A stretch of DNA of 35,958 nt from Betaproteobacteria bacterium UBA7395 (GTDB taxonomy: Bacteria; Pseudomonadota; Gammaproteobacteria; Burkholderiales; Rhodocyclaceae). Below are positions 18,446-27,205 of this stretch, piece after piece. The notes beneath the pieces were generated by a model that saw only the letters and a program-made list of their open reading frames with translations, was not told the DNA's origin and ran no database searches. Each line of letters opens with the position of its first letter. The stretch's first letter is position 1. The stretch spans positions 1-35,958 of the forward strand of contig DKNF01000281.1 of NCBI GenBank assembly GCA_002470165.1. The letters run 5' to 3'. A program made the translations under genes and the position numbers.

Positions 18446-20008
18446 ATGCACCGAGTCATGCTGATCCTGCCATTCATTCTGATTGCCGCCGTCGCCTGTG
18501 GCACAACATCCCCTGCCAGCACGCCCCAAGGCCATCTCCGCCTGACGCATCCGGCCGGCCCGATTCCGGACATCGTCGACCAGCCGGCAGCGATGCCGGC
18601 CAGCAAGCCGGGCGACGACGGCTTCAGCGTGACCGTCAGCGACGTACCGGTGCGCGATCTGTTGTTCGCCCTGGCCCGCGACGCCGACATCGACATCGAT
18701 ATCGCCCCGGAAATCATTGGCAAGATCACGCTCAAGGCCAGCCGGCAGCCGCTGCCCGTCCTGCTCGAACGCATTTCCCGACAGGTTCCGCTACGCTTCG
18801 AATTCACGGCCGACAGCCTCCTGATACTTCCCGATACACCTTACTTCGCCCACTACCCGGTGGATTACGTGAACCTGGGGCGTACCGTCAGCACCTCGGT
18901 GGCCAACAAGATGCAGATCGGCGACGCCGGGGACAACGGCAGCGGCGGCAGTCTGTCCAACACCCGCATCGAAAACGTCAGCGCGCATCGTTTCTGGGCG
19001 GGGTTGGAAAGCAATCTCGAACGACTGATGAAAGCGACGGGCACTCCGGCGGACAAGACCGCGCCGCCCCGCCTGATCGTGGATGCGGAAGCCGGCCTGG
19101 TCACGGCTTACGCCACTCAGGATGAACATCGCCGGATTCGCCGCTTCATTGACAGGACAATCAAAGCCGCCCGTCGGCAGGTGATGATCGAGGCCACCAT
19201 CGTCGAAGTCACGCTCAGCGACGGCTACCAGCAAGGTATCGACTGGAACGGTCTGGTCCGTGGCGGCATCTTTTCGCTGGCCGGCAACGCACTGAAAGGC
19301 AGCGTGAACCTGAGCTACAACCGGGACGATAACCCTCGCGCACTGATCAGCCTGCTCGAACGTTTCGGCACCAGCCGGGTACTTTCCAGTCCTCGCCTGT
19401 CGGTTCTCAACAACCAGGCCGCACTCTTGCGTGTCGTCGAAAACTACGTCTATTTCCAGGTCAGGGCGGATACGACCACCACAGCCAATGTCGGCACAAC
19501 CACAACCTATACCACCACACCGCAAACCGTCTCGGTCGGCCTGGTCATGGGCGTGACGCCGCAAATCGCCAACGACGACTCGATCCTGCTGAACATTCGC
19601 CCGAGCATCACCAGCATCGACCGCGAAGTCCCGGACCCGAACCCCGATCTCCGCCGCAACGGCATCGAGAATCTCGTCCCGATGATCCGTACCCGGGAAA
19701 TCGAATCGGTCATGCGCATCGCCAACGGACAAACCGCCGTACTGGGCGGCCTGATGGAAGACCGGGCCGATTACCAGACCCAGCGCGTACCGCTCCTTGG
19801 TGACCTCCCCCTGGCCGGCGAGGCCTTCAACAATCGCAACAACCGCACGCGCAAGACCGAACTGGTCATTTTCCTGCGCCCAGTGGTGATCCGCGACCCC
19901 GGACTGCGCGGCGATTACGCGGCGCAGGCCGAAGCCCTGCCCGGGAACACATTCTTCAACCCACCGGCGCATGCCCACCCCTTGAAGCCGCGTTCCGTCA
20001 CGGAGTAA
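18446..20008 (+). CDS. mshL: MSHA-type secretin lipoprotein MshL
   Basis: 520 aa. Outer-membrane ring through which the pilus or pseudopilus acts. The N-terminus is a short signal with a lipobox-like AVAC (Cys18). An STN/N0-type domain follows (about 60-128), then an MshL N-terminal segment (133-155). The secretin domain (about 245-485) contains a Thr-rich gate stretch (342-361) and the QRVPLLGDLPLAGEAF signature, ending ELVIFLRPVVI. It is first in the operon, 3 bases before the TPR gene. MshL is the closest named family; a T2SS GspD is less likely because the N1-N3 repeats are short. Confidence 0.85.
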   Translation: MHRVMLILPFILIAAVACGTTSPASTPQGHLRLTHPAGPIPDIVDQPAAMPASKPGDDGFSVTVSDVPVRDLLFALARDADIDIDIAPEIIGKITLKASRQPLPVLLERISRQVPLRFEFTADSLLILPDTPYFAHYPVDYVNLGRTVSTSVANKMQIGDAGDNGSGGSLSNTRIENVSAHRFWAGLESNLERLMKATGTPADKTAPPRLIVDAEAGLVTAYATQDEHRRIRRFIDRTIKAARRQVMIEATIVEVTLSDGYQQGIDWNGLVRGGIFSLAGNALKGSVNLSYNRDDNPRALISLLERFGTSRVLSSPRLSVLNNQAALLRVVENYVYFQVRADTTTTANVGTTTTYTTTPQTVSVGLVMGVTPQIANDDSILLNIRPSITSIDREVPDPNPDLRRNGIENLVPMIRTREIESVMRIANGQTAVLGGLMEDRADYQTQRVPLLGDLPLAGEAFNNRNNRTRKTELVIFLRPVVIRDPGLRGDYAAQAEALPGNTFFNPPAHAHPLKPRSVTE

Positions 20009-20011
20009 TCC

Positions 20012-20443
20012 ATGCAAACTGCAAACGCACTCTGCCTTTTTCTGGCGCTATCAGGCAGCGCCGCCCTCGCCGACCCAGGTACCGACTTCATCGGTACCGC
20101 CCTGAACCGCGCGGCCTACGCCGAAAGCCAGGAAAGCCATCTACGCGACCTGATTGCCACGCACCCCGGAAACGCCGGATTGCTGCTCCGCCTGGGCGCC
20201 CTGCTCGGCCGGGAGCAGCGCTGGCCGGAAGCCCGCCTGGCCTACGCCAGGGCCGACGAACTCGCCGCCGGGCAAGCCGATACCTTGTACAACCTGGCCG
20301 TCTGCCTCGACCACCTGGAACAGACCGGCGCAGCCATTCGCCACTACCGGAAAGCGCTCGAACTGGCCGCGGAACAAGCGCACAACTTCCCGCAGGCGAT
20401 GGTGCGCCAACGCCTGTCACAACTGCAGGCGGCCCTGCCATGA
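20012..20443 (+). CDS. Exported TPR protein of the pilus operon
   Basis: 143 aa. Signal peptide (residues about 1-20, ending SAALA) then two or three tetratricopeptide repeats: about 46-78 (LLLRLGALLGREQRWPEARL) and 80-113 (ADTLYNLAVCLDHLEQTGA). The position, between secretin and ATPase, resembles that of MshN, but MshN is larger and membrane-anchored. It may be a periplasmic scaffold or pilotin-like helper. The stop overlaps the ATPase ATG by 4 bases. Confidence 0.75.
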   Translation: MQTANALCLFLALSGSAALADPGTDFIGTALNRAAYAESQESHLRDLIATHPGNAGLLLRLGALLGREQRWPEARLAYARADELAAGQADTLYNLAVCLDHLEQTGAAIRHYRKALELAAEQAHNFPQAMVRQRLSQLQAALP

Positions 20444-22095
20444 ACGCCAAGCCGCTCGGCCAGCACCTGCTGGAAGCCGGCCTGATTGACGAGGATCAGC
20501 TGCGCATCGCCCTGGTCGAACAGCAGAAGAACCGCCAGCCGCTGGGCATCCTGGTGCACACCCTCGGATTTGCCGACGAACCCGGGGTCAGCGACGTTCT
20601 GTCCCGGCAACTCGGCCTGGAACGCTTCGACCCGGCGCGTCACGACATCGCCCCCGAAGCCATCCGCCTGCTGCCAGCTGAAACCGCCCGCCGCCATCGC
20701 ATCCTGCCGATCACCATCAATCCGGGACGCCGCCGCTGGCGCCTGGCGATGGCGTCACCCAGCGACCACCAGGCACTGGCCAGTCTGCACGCGCACACGC
20801 CGGCCGGCATGGATACCGAAATCCTGCTGGCCGCCCCCGGCGAAATCGAACAAGCCATCGACCTCCATTACGGCTGCGCCCTGGCCATCGACGGCATTCT
20901 CGACGAATTCGAAGGCAAGGGCCCCTTGAGCGCACTTTCCGGCGATTCGCCGGCAGTCCGCCTGGTCGACGCGCTACTCGCCGACGCCGTCAGGCGCCGC
21001 GCCTCCGACCTGCACTTCGAACCGGAAGCTGCCAGCCTGCGTATCCGCTACCGCATCGACGGCCTGCTGGAAACCATCCGCATCCTGCATCGCTCGACCT
21101 GGGCGCCGCTGTCGAGCCGGATCAAGGTCATCTCCGGCATGAACATCGCGGAAAACCGGCTGCCGCAAGACGGCCACCTCGGCCGCCGCATCGGCGGACG
21201 CAACATTGATTTCCGCGTCGCCAGCCATCCTGGGATTCACGGCGAGAGCATCGTGCTCCGCGTCCTGGACCGGCAAAAGGGCATTGTCCCCATGGAATCC
21301 CTGGGCATAAACGACAGCCACCAGGCCCTGCTTGGCCGCATGCTGTCGCGCCCCGAAGGCCTCTTCCTGGTCACCGGACCGACCGGCAGCGGCAAGACGA
21401 CCACGCTCTATTCCTTACTCAACCGCCTCAGGAACGACGGCGTCAACGTCATGACCCTGGAGGACCCGGTCGAATACCCGCTGCCGCTGCTGCGCCAGAC
21501 CTCGCTGTCCGACAACGTGAAGATGGACTTCGCCGACGGCGTCCGCTCAATGCTCCGCCAGGACCCTGACGTCATGCTGATCGGCGAGATCCGCGACGCC
21601 GAAACGGCAGCCATGACCCTGCGGGCCGCCCTGACCGGTCATCAGGTATTCGCCACCCTGCACGCCGGCAGCGCCATCGCCGCACTGTCGCGACTGGCCG
21701 AACTCGGCATCAGTCCGCGCATGCTGCACGGCAACCTGACCGGCATCGTCGCCCAGCGACTGGTACGCCGCCTGTGCCCCGCCTGTCGCAGCGAACGTCC
21801 GGCCGACCCCGCCGAATCGGCATTGCTGGGCCGCACCGTTCTGCCGGTTGCCGGAGCCTGCCCGGCGTGTCGACAGCGCGGCTATCACGGCCGCCTGGTG
21901 CTGATGGAAATCCTGCGCATCGACAAAGTGCTCGATCTCCTGCTCGCCGATGCGGCTTCGCCCCCCGAACTCTATGCCCAGGCCAGGAAGCGCGGCTTCA
22001 GCACGCTGGCCGACAACGCACTGGAAGCGGTGCGGCGAGGCGACACGACGCTGGAGGAAGTCAGCCGCGCGGTCGATCTGAGCGAGTGGCTGTGA
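20440..22095 (+). CDS. mshE: MshE/PilB/GspE-type assembly ATPase with MshEN domain
   Basis: 551 aa hexameric extension ATPase. The N-terminal MshEN-type domain has two 24-residue motifs (5-28 and 34-57) with the canonical 5-residue spacer, but each begins PLG instead of RLG. The catalytic part has Walker A GPTGSGKT (313-320), the Asp box LEDPVEYPLP, Walker B VMLIGEIRD (378-385), the His box TGHQVFATLHA, and a tetracysteine zinc site (Cys446/449 and 474/477). It overlaps the previous gene by 4 bases and abuts the platform gene. Confidence 0.88.
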   Translation: MNAKPLGQHLLEAGLIDEDQLRIALVEQQKNRQPLGILVHTLGFADEPGVSDVLSRQLGLERFDPARHDIAPEAIRLLPAETARRHRILPITINPGRRRWRLAMASPSDHQALASLHAHTPAGMDTEILLAAPGEIEQAIDLHYGCALAIDGILDEFEGKGPLSALSGDSPAVRLVDALLADAVRRRASDLHFEPEAASLRIRYRIDGLLETIRILHRSTWAPLSSRIKVISGMNIAENRLPQDGHLGRRIGGRNIDFRVASHPGIHGESIVLRVLDRQKGIVPMESLGINDSHQALLGRMLSRPEGLFLVTGPTGSGKTTTLYSLLNRLRNDGVNVMTLEDPVEYPLPLLRQTSLSDNVKMDFADGVRSMLRQDPDVMLIGEIRDAETAAMTLRAALTGHQVFATLHAGSAIAALSRLAELGISPRMLHGNLTGIVAQRLVRRLCPACRSERPADPAESALLGRTVLPVAGACPACRQRGYHGRLVLMEILRIDKVLDLLLADAASPPELYAQARKRGFSTLADNALEAVRRGDTTLEEVSRAVDLSEWL

Positions 22096-22097
22096 AC

Positions 22098-23279
22098 ATG
22101 TTTTTCCGTTACCGCGCCCTCGACAGCAACCTGCAACGCGTTTCCGGCGAGCGAGAGGCCTGCTCGCTGGCACATCTGGAACAGGAACTGCGCCAGCAAG
22201 GCCTGGAACTGATCTACGCCAAACCCCGACGCCAGCGCCCGCCGGCACGCCCGTCGCGCGGCGAACTGGCCGACCTCTGCCTGCAACTCGAACAACTGCT
22301 CGCCGCCGGCATCCCCTTGCTGGACGCGCTACATGACCTGGGCACAAGCAGCGAAGGCGCCCGCCTGCCCGCGCTGTGCCGACGCCTGGGCGATCGGCTT
22401 GCGGCCGGCCAGCCCCTGTCGCAAGCACTTGCGGAAGAAAAGCTGGACCCCGCCCTCATCGGCGTCATCCGCGCCGGAGAGTGCAGCGGACGACTGCCAG
22501 ACAGCCTGCGCCGCCTGGGTGACAGCCTGCAGCAGGGTGAAGAACAGGCCCGAACCACGAGAAAACTCCTGCTGCAACCGCTGCTCGCCGGCCTGATGGT
22601 TCTTGCCGCGGGCCTCTTCCTGATGCTTTACCTGGTGCCGCAGATTCGCAATTTCCTGGCCGACAGCAGCCAGCCCCTGCCTCTGGCGAGCATCCTGCTG
22701 TTCGCCACAGCGGATTTTCTCCTGAACCACTGGGCCTGGCTGGGGCTTCCCCCATTGCTGCTGTTTCCCGCCACCGCCATCCTGCGCCGGCATCCCGCAC
22801 TGGCACCGGAAATCGACCGTCTCAGCCTGTGCCTCCCGCTCACCGGTCAGATCCGGCGCAAACTCCTGACAGCCCGGCTCGCCGAACTGCTCGCCCTGCT
22901 CTACAGCAGCGGCATCCCGTTGCTCGAAGCACTCAGGAGCATTCCTGCCGCCGTTGGCAACCGCTTCGCCGGCGGCATCGTCACGCAAATCGCCGACGAC
23001 GTCGAACAGGGAAGCGGTCTGGCCGATGCCTTTTCCCGCCACAACTTCTTCCCGCCGCTACTGATCCGCATCCTGCATGCCGGCGAACACAGCGGCACGC
23101 TGGAGCAGGCTCTGCAGCACATCGGCCGACGCTGCGAACGCGAAGCCGGCGACGCCATCGCCACCCTGCAAGGACTGATTGGTCCGACCTTGACGCTGCT
23201 GATCGGCCTACTGCTCGGCTGGATCATGCTGGCCACCATACAACCGCTCTACGGTCTGATCGAGGGAGGAATGCCATGA
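22098..23279 (+). CDS. GspF/PilC/MshG-type inner-membrane platform protein
   Basis: 393 aa. Two repeated T2SSF domains, each with the family pattern of helices: LCLQLEQLLAAGIPLLDAL with GVIRAGECSGRLPDSL, and LLALLYSSGIPLLEAL with RILHAGEHSGTLEQAL. About three membrane segments are seen (about 158-182, 205-225, 357-383). The N-terminus FFRYRALD is typical. ATG 22098 was chosen; an in-frame GTG at 22092 would overlap the ATPase stop (GTGA). It anchors the ATPase and pilin assembly. Confidence 0.9.
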   Translation: MFFRYRALDSNLQRVSGEREACSLAHLEQELRQQGLELIYAKPRRQRPPARPSRGELADLCLQLEQLLAAGIPLLDALHDLGTSSEGARLPALCRRLGDRLAAGQPLSQALAEEKLDPALIGVIRAGECSGRLPDSLRRLGDSLQQGEEQARTTRKLLLQPLLAGLMVLAAGLFLMLYLVPQIRNFLADSSQPLPLASILLFATADFLLNHWAWLGLPPLLLFPATAILRRHPALAPEIDRLSLCLPLTGQIRRKLLTARLAELLALLYSSGIPLLEALRSIPAAVGNRFAGGIVTQIADDVEQGSGLADAFSRHNFFPPLLIRILHAGEHSGTLEQALQHIGRRCEREAGDAIATLQGLIGPTLTLLIGLLLGWIMLATIQPLYGLIEGGMP

Positions 23280-24607
23280 CTCAGACCATCCGCCTTTACC
23301 TCGACGAGAACGGGATGTCTGCCTGGGAAACGCGCAACGGACGGCCGGAGAGAATTGCCGACTTCCCGGAAACGCCCGCCGGCTTCGATGAATTCAGCCG
23401 CTACCTGGAAAACGCCGACAATCGGCGTTTCCTGCTGCTGATCAATCGGCACGAAGAGCGCTATCTCGGCGAAGCGATGCCGGCGCTGCCTCGACGCGAA
23501 CGTCAGCAACTGGCAGAAACCCGGAGTCGTCGCGCTTTCCCCGACACCCCATGGCGATGCGTCGCGATGAACAAGGGCCGGCGCGAGGAAAACACGGCGA
23601 TCAGCCTCATGGCCGTGGTCAATAGCAGCGCCATCGACACCTGGACGCAACGACTGCACCGCACCGCCCTTGCCGGCATCTACACCCTGCCCCTGTTACT
23701 GAGGCCATTGCTCGGAAACACGGCTGAAAAATCTCCCCGCATCGTGGTACTGACCACACATCGTCGCCACTACCGGCTGACCTTGCTCGAACACGGCCTG
23801 CCAAACGCTGTGCAATGGGTGGAAAACGATGACCATGCGGCGATCGAAGACGCCTGGCGGCGACTTCTGATGCACGGCAATGCCACCGACACCCCGGCGA
23901 CGCTGTGTCTGATCGGACCTCGCGAATGGCGCCCGCAGGCGCCCGCAGACATCACCGTCAATCACCTGACGACGAACGAGGACGCCGCGCAACTCATCCT
24001 GTCGCTGGCCGACAGACACTGGCCCAGGCAGCAGTTCGCCCCGCCCCCGGCAAGAGCGGTTGCCAGGCACCGGCAGTTCGGAAAATGGTGCTGGCGCACG
24101 GGGGCATTGTTGCTGGGCGCGGGCGTGAGCCTGTCGGCGGCGTGCCTGATCGAACTCGATGCCTTGCGAAGACAGACCGCTCTCGAACGGCAGCACCTGG
24201 CACATACCCGCCAGGCCCTCGCCGCGACGCTCACCGATGTCAGCCGCAGCGGCTTGAGTCCCGAACAGCTACGACAATTTGCCCAGGAACACCGGCAACT
24301 CAGCCAGCAACGCAGCGCATTCGCAAACGATCTCGTCACGCTGAGTCGGGTACTCGACCGGCAACCCGCGATCGAACTCGATCAGATCGACTGGCGGATT
24401 CCCAGCACCCAAGCGCTGACCGACGCTCGTGCCGAACTGAGGCTGGACGGCCGCGTCCGGGCAAGCAACAGCGAACAGGCCGGCGTGCTGTTGCAAGACT
24501 TGCCCCAGAACGACGACCGGCACTTCCGGCTGGTTGTCCAGCCGCAGCCAGACGGCGCCGGCGAATTCCGTTTTTCGATACAACTTCGCGGGACGACGCC
24601 GACATGA
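23276..24607 (+). CDS. GspL/MshI-like inner-membrane protein of the pilus operon
   Basis: 443 aa. The cytoplasmic N-domain (about 1-265) resembles a degenerate actin-like GspL/PilM region but has no recognisable ATP motif. There is one membrane helix (about 274-292), then a coiled-coil (about 294-360) and a small alpha/beta ferredoxin-like end (about 365-440), as in GspL or PilN. It could therefore combine PilM and PilN roles. Segments such as FPDTPWR and GIYTLPLL recur, from memory, in unnamed betaproteobacterial proteins at this locus. A strong GGGAGGA site precedes the ATG, which overlaps the platform gene stop. Confidence 0.65.
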   Translation: MTQTIRLYLDENGMSAWETRNGRPERIADFPETPAGFDEFSRYLENADNRRFLLLINRHEERYLGEAMPALPRRERQQLAETRSRRAFPDTPWRCVAMNKGRREENTAISLMAVVNSSAIDTWTQRLHRTALAGIYTLPLLLRPLLGNTAEKSPRIVVLTTHRRHYRLTLLEHGLPNAVQWVENDDHAAIEDAWRRLLMHGNATDTPATLCLIGPREWRPQAPADITVNHLTTNEDAAQLILSLADRHWPRQQFAPPPARAVARHRQFGKWCWRTGALLLGAGVSLSAACLIELDALRRQTALERQHLAHTRQALAATLTDVSRSGLSPEQLRQFAQEHRQLSQQRSAFANDLVTLSRVLDRQPAIELDQIDWRIPSTQALTDARAELRLDGRVRASNSEQAGVLLQDLPQNDDRHFRLVVQPQPDGAGEFRFSIQLRGTTPT

Positions 24608-25080
24608 GCATGCCCCCGGTCATCCCGCGCAGCGTGCGTACCCCGCTGCTTTTCGTCATGCTATCCGGCCTGCTTACACCCGGGATACTGTTCTGGTCCT
24701 GGCGTATCGCGGCGGAAGAGGCAGGAGAACTCGCACACCTGCGCCAGGAGAATGCCAAAAGCGAGCACCAGCTCATGCAACAGCATAAAGCGGCGGCAAG
24801 CACCGATCAGGCGCTGCGATTGCTGGTCGATCTTCAACCGCTGGCTGCCGACGACCGTGCAACAACCGTCCTCCCCCGCGGATCGGCGGCCAGCTGGTGG
24901 CGCGAGTATCCCGCGACACTGGAAGACAGCTTCATCCACGAAGAAGCGCTGCTCTCGCGAATCGAGGCCTGGCAGGCACGCTCGCCCATCCAGCACCAGT
25001 TGCGCGCCTGCCGGATCGAACGCCGGGACGACGGTTTGTTCGCCAGTTGCCAGATGGCAGCGCTGGAAATGCAGCGATGA
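24604..25080 (+). CDS. GspM/PilO/MshJ-like single-pass membrane protein
   Basis: 158 aa. Short basic N-terminus, one membrane helix (about 14-34), a coiled-coil (about 37-65) and a small periplasmic domain ending in a Cys pair (RACRIERRDDGLFASCQM). Size and topology fit GspM/PilO-type partners of the GspL-like protein encoded just upstream. Sequence alone does not prove the family. The ATG overlaps the previous stop as ATGA; an ATG two codons later is possible. Confidence 0.6.
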   Translation: MSMPPVIPRSVRTPLLFVMLSGLLTPGILFWSWRIAAEEAGELAHLRQENAKSEHQLMQQHKAAASTDQALRLLVDLQPLAADDRATTVLPRGSAASWWREYPATLEDSFIHEEALLSRIEAWQARSPIQHQLRACRIERRDDGLFASCQMAALEMQR

Positions 25081-25382
25081 AGGCCGCCATTCGATGTCTA
25101 CTGCCCCTGCTGGTCGGTTCGCTGACCAGCTTCTCCTGCCCGGCGGAAACGCCGGGCAGGCTTTTTTTCACCCCGGAACAACGACGTCAGCTCGAACTAT
25201 CCGGACAACTCCCGGAACGTAACGACGGCTTCCTGAAAACCCCGAGCGGACGGGGCATTCAGTGGATAGACGGCAAACCGCAGAACGACATCCGATCGGT
25301 CATCCCGGTCGGCGACGGTCGACAGGCTCCCTTGCTGCAAAACGGTCACGTTTTCCGCCACAAAATCGTGGAGACCCGATGA
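25077..25382 (+). CDS. Small exported protein of the pilus operon (PilP/GspC/MshK position)
   Basis: 101 aa. Signal peptide (about 1-24, MKAAIRCLLPLLVGSL then SCPAE) followed by RLFFTPEQRRQLE and a short segment with GIQWIDGKP and IPVGDGR. The place after GspL/GspM-like genes suggests a secretin-connecting role like PilP or MshK; this is inference. The region coding for the signal peptide end contains a perfect terminator hairpin with a T-run (see separate entry). Start and stop overlap both neighbours by 4 bases. Confidence 0.65.
   Translation: MKAAIRCLLPLLVGSLTSFSCPAETPGRLFFTPEQRRQLELSGQLPERNDGFLKTPSGRGIQWIDGKPQNDIRSVIPVGDGRQAPLLQNGHVFRHKIVETR
25135..25168 (+). terminator. Intrinsic terminator inside the coding region of the small pilus gene
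   Basis: CCTGCCCGGCG (25135-25145), a GAAA tetraloop, and CGCCGGGCAGG (25150-25160) form an 11-bp perfect stem. It is followed by C and seven T (25162-25168). It starts 58 bases after the ATG and would cut the operon before the three pilin-like genes unless ribosomes cover it. Confidence 0.75.
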
Positions 25383-26521
25383 GGCCCCTCGCTCAACATC
25401 AGAACGGCTCAGTGGCATATGCACTGCTGTTCGGCCTGCTCGGATTCGGAGGGTATCTGGCCTATGCCCAGGGCGCCGCCAGTCACGCCCGACTGGAAAG
25501 CATGCGCGCCCAACATGCGGCCATGGCAATGGCACGCGAGGCTCTGATCGCCCGCGCCGTCAACGATGCCAACCGTCCGGGCAGCCTGCCCTGTCCGGCA
25601 CAACGCTCGGCATCCGGGCCGGGCGACGGTCGCGCCGAGTTGCTGACCGGTCAGCACTGCCCCAGCCTGATTGGCCGCCTGCCATGGAGCACGCTGGACA
25701 TACCGCAGCCGGTCGACGACAACCTGAATACGCTCTGGTACGTCATTGCTCCCGGGCTGCGCGACCACCGGAGTGCCAGCCCGATCAACAGCGACACGCC
25801 CACCGGGCTGTCCCTGAACGGCAAGGACGATATCGCCGCATTGATCATTCGCCCCGGACCGCCGCTGCCTGGGCAACGACGGCCATCGAACGACCCGGCG
25901 GATTATCTCGAAGCCAGCCTGAGCCATGACAATCCACGAGACTTCAGGAGTGCGCCGGAAAGTAACGACAGCATCCTCAGCATCAGCCGCAGCAGCCTGA
26001 TGGCCGCCGTCGAACTGCGCATCGCGCACCGACTGCGCGACTGCCTGAACGCACATGCCCGGCAAACCGGCCGCTACCCCTGGCCCGCTCCCCTTGCCGC
26101 AGGCATCGGTGAAGGATTCGCCGGCAGCCGCTTCGGCCGGGTGCCGACCAGCCAGCCTGCCGAGGGCGGCGAAGAACGTCCCTCAGGCATGCTCTGGGCA
26201 TCGCCAGCCTGCGACTTCCTCACCGACGAGAATGGCTGGTGGCATGAAGGCCAATGGTCGGAAAGCGTTTTCTATCAGTTCGCCGATCCCTTGAGGCCAG
26301 ACCTGGCCGGCCTGCACATCCCCGGCCAGACGGCAAGGCCACTGGTGGTAATCGTCGCTGGCGCCAGAATAGGCGCCCAGCAGCGTCCCGGCGGCGACAT
26401 CGCCGACTACCTGGAAGGCAGGAATGCCGCGCCCTCGCGCAACGGTAATGCCGAAACACCGGCACACACTTTCGACATGCCGCAGCGGCGCGCCGATCAC
26501 AATGACCAGATCGCCTACTGA
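25379..26521 (+). CDS. Large pilin-like protein without Glu5, GspK/PilX-like tip candidate
   Basis: 380 aa. The N-terminus is a short basic leader, then Gly10 followed by a hydrophobic helix (SVAYALLFGLLGFGGYLAYA). This resembles a prepilin signal but has Ala, not Glu, at +5, as in GspK-type pseudopilins. The body carries LPCPA and RLPWSTLDIP motifs also seen in the next gene, and an internal duplication (about 153-179 and 321-347, QRRPSNDPADYLE versus QQRPGGDIADYLE). Start and stop overlap the neighbours by 4 and 20 bases. Role as tip complex is inference. Confidence 0.6.
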   Translation: MRPLAQHQNGSVAYALLFGLLGFGGYLAYAQGAASHARLESMRAQHAAMAMAREALIARAVNDANRPGSLPCPAQRSASGPGDGRAELLTGQHCPSLIGRLPWSTLDIPQPVDDNLNTLWYVIAPGLRDHRSASPINSDTPTGLSLNGKDDIAALIIRPGPPLPGQRRPSNDPADYLEASLSHDNPRDFRSAPESNDSILSISRSSLMAAVELRIAHRLRDCLNAHARQTGRYPWPAPLAAGIGEGFAGSRFGRVPTSQPAEGGEERPSGMLWASPACDFLTDENGWWHEGQWSESVFYQFADPLRPDLAGLHIPGQTARPLVVIVAGARIGAQQRPGGDIADYLEGRNAAPSRNGNAETPAHTFDMPQRRADHNDQIAY

Positions 26522-27179
26522 AAGCGGCTTCTCGCTGATCGAACTCAGCATCGTCCTGATCGTCTTCGGTCTGCTCGCCGGGAGCCTGCTCGGACAAACC
26601 ACGGGACAACGGCGCCTGCACGCCGAACAGCGCGCCCGAGCTCAGCTCGAACTGAGCCTGGAAGCCCTTTATGGATTCGCGATCAGCCACGGTCGGCTGC
26701 CCTGCGCCGCCGATCCGGCGCACGACAGTCAACTTGCCGACGCAGGCATCGAGAACTGCCCGCGAAGCAAGGGCGTTTTTCCCTGGCGAACCCTGGCCTT
26801 GCCGGAAACCGACCCCTGGGGACAACGCCTCAGCTACTACGCACACGAAAAATTCATTGCAGCACCGAGCGGCGAAGCAAGAGCCGGGTTCACGCTGGAC
26901 AGCGAGGGATCGCTGGCGGTCCGCCCCACCGCCACAGCCAGCCACACGATTGCTGACGGACTCCCCGCGGTCATCGTCAGTCACGGACGTAACGGCCTGG
27001 GCGGCTACCGCAGCAACGGCCAGCGCACGCCGGCCAGCCACCCCGACGAGGCAGAAAACGCCAACGCCGATCGAATCTTCATCAACCGCCCGCCGGATGC
27101 CCAGTACGACGATCACGTCGCCTGGATCGTGCCCACCGTACTCAACACCCGGATGCTCGCCGCCGGGCGCCTGCCCTGA
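26502..27179 (+). CDS. Prepilin-like (minor pilin) protein
   Basis: 225 aa. Type IV prepilin signal TESG-FSLIELSIV: cleavage after Gly9, Phe10 as +1 and Glu14 as +5. The globular part has GRLPCAADP, GVFPWRTLALPETDPWG and a C-terminal FINRPPDAQYDDHVAWI block, related to the preceding 380-aa protein. The ATG at 26502 lies 20 bases before the preceding stop. No separate Shine-Dalgarno is obvious, so translation is probably coupled. It is likely a minor pilin. Confidence 0.8.
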   Translation: MTRSPTESGFSLIELSIVLIVFGLLAGSLLGQTTGQRRLHAEQRARAQLELSLEALYGFAISHGRLPCAADPAHDSQLADAGIENCPRSKGVFPWRTLALPETDPWGQRLSYYAHEKFIAAPSGEARAGFTLDSEGSLAVRPTATASHTIADGLPAVIVSHGRNGLGGYRSNGQRTPASHPDEAENANADRIFINRPPDAQYDDHVAWIVPTVLNTRMLAAGRLP

Positions 27180-27205
27180 TTTTCCACCCACCGAAGGAGT
27201 GCATC

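Noticed and set aside
18791..20017. 408-codon minus-strand open frame opposite the secretin gene
   Set aside because: Shadow of a well-supported gene; no domain features and no ribosome site.
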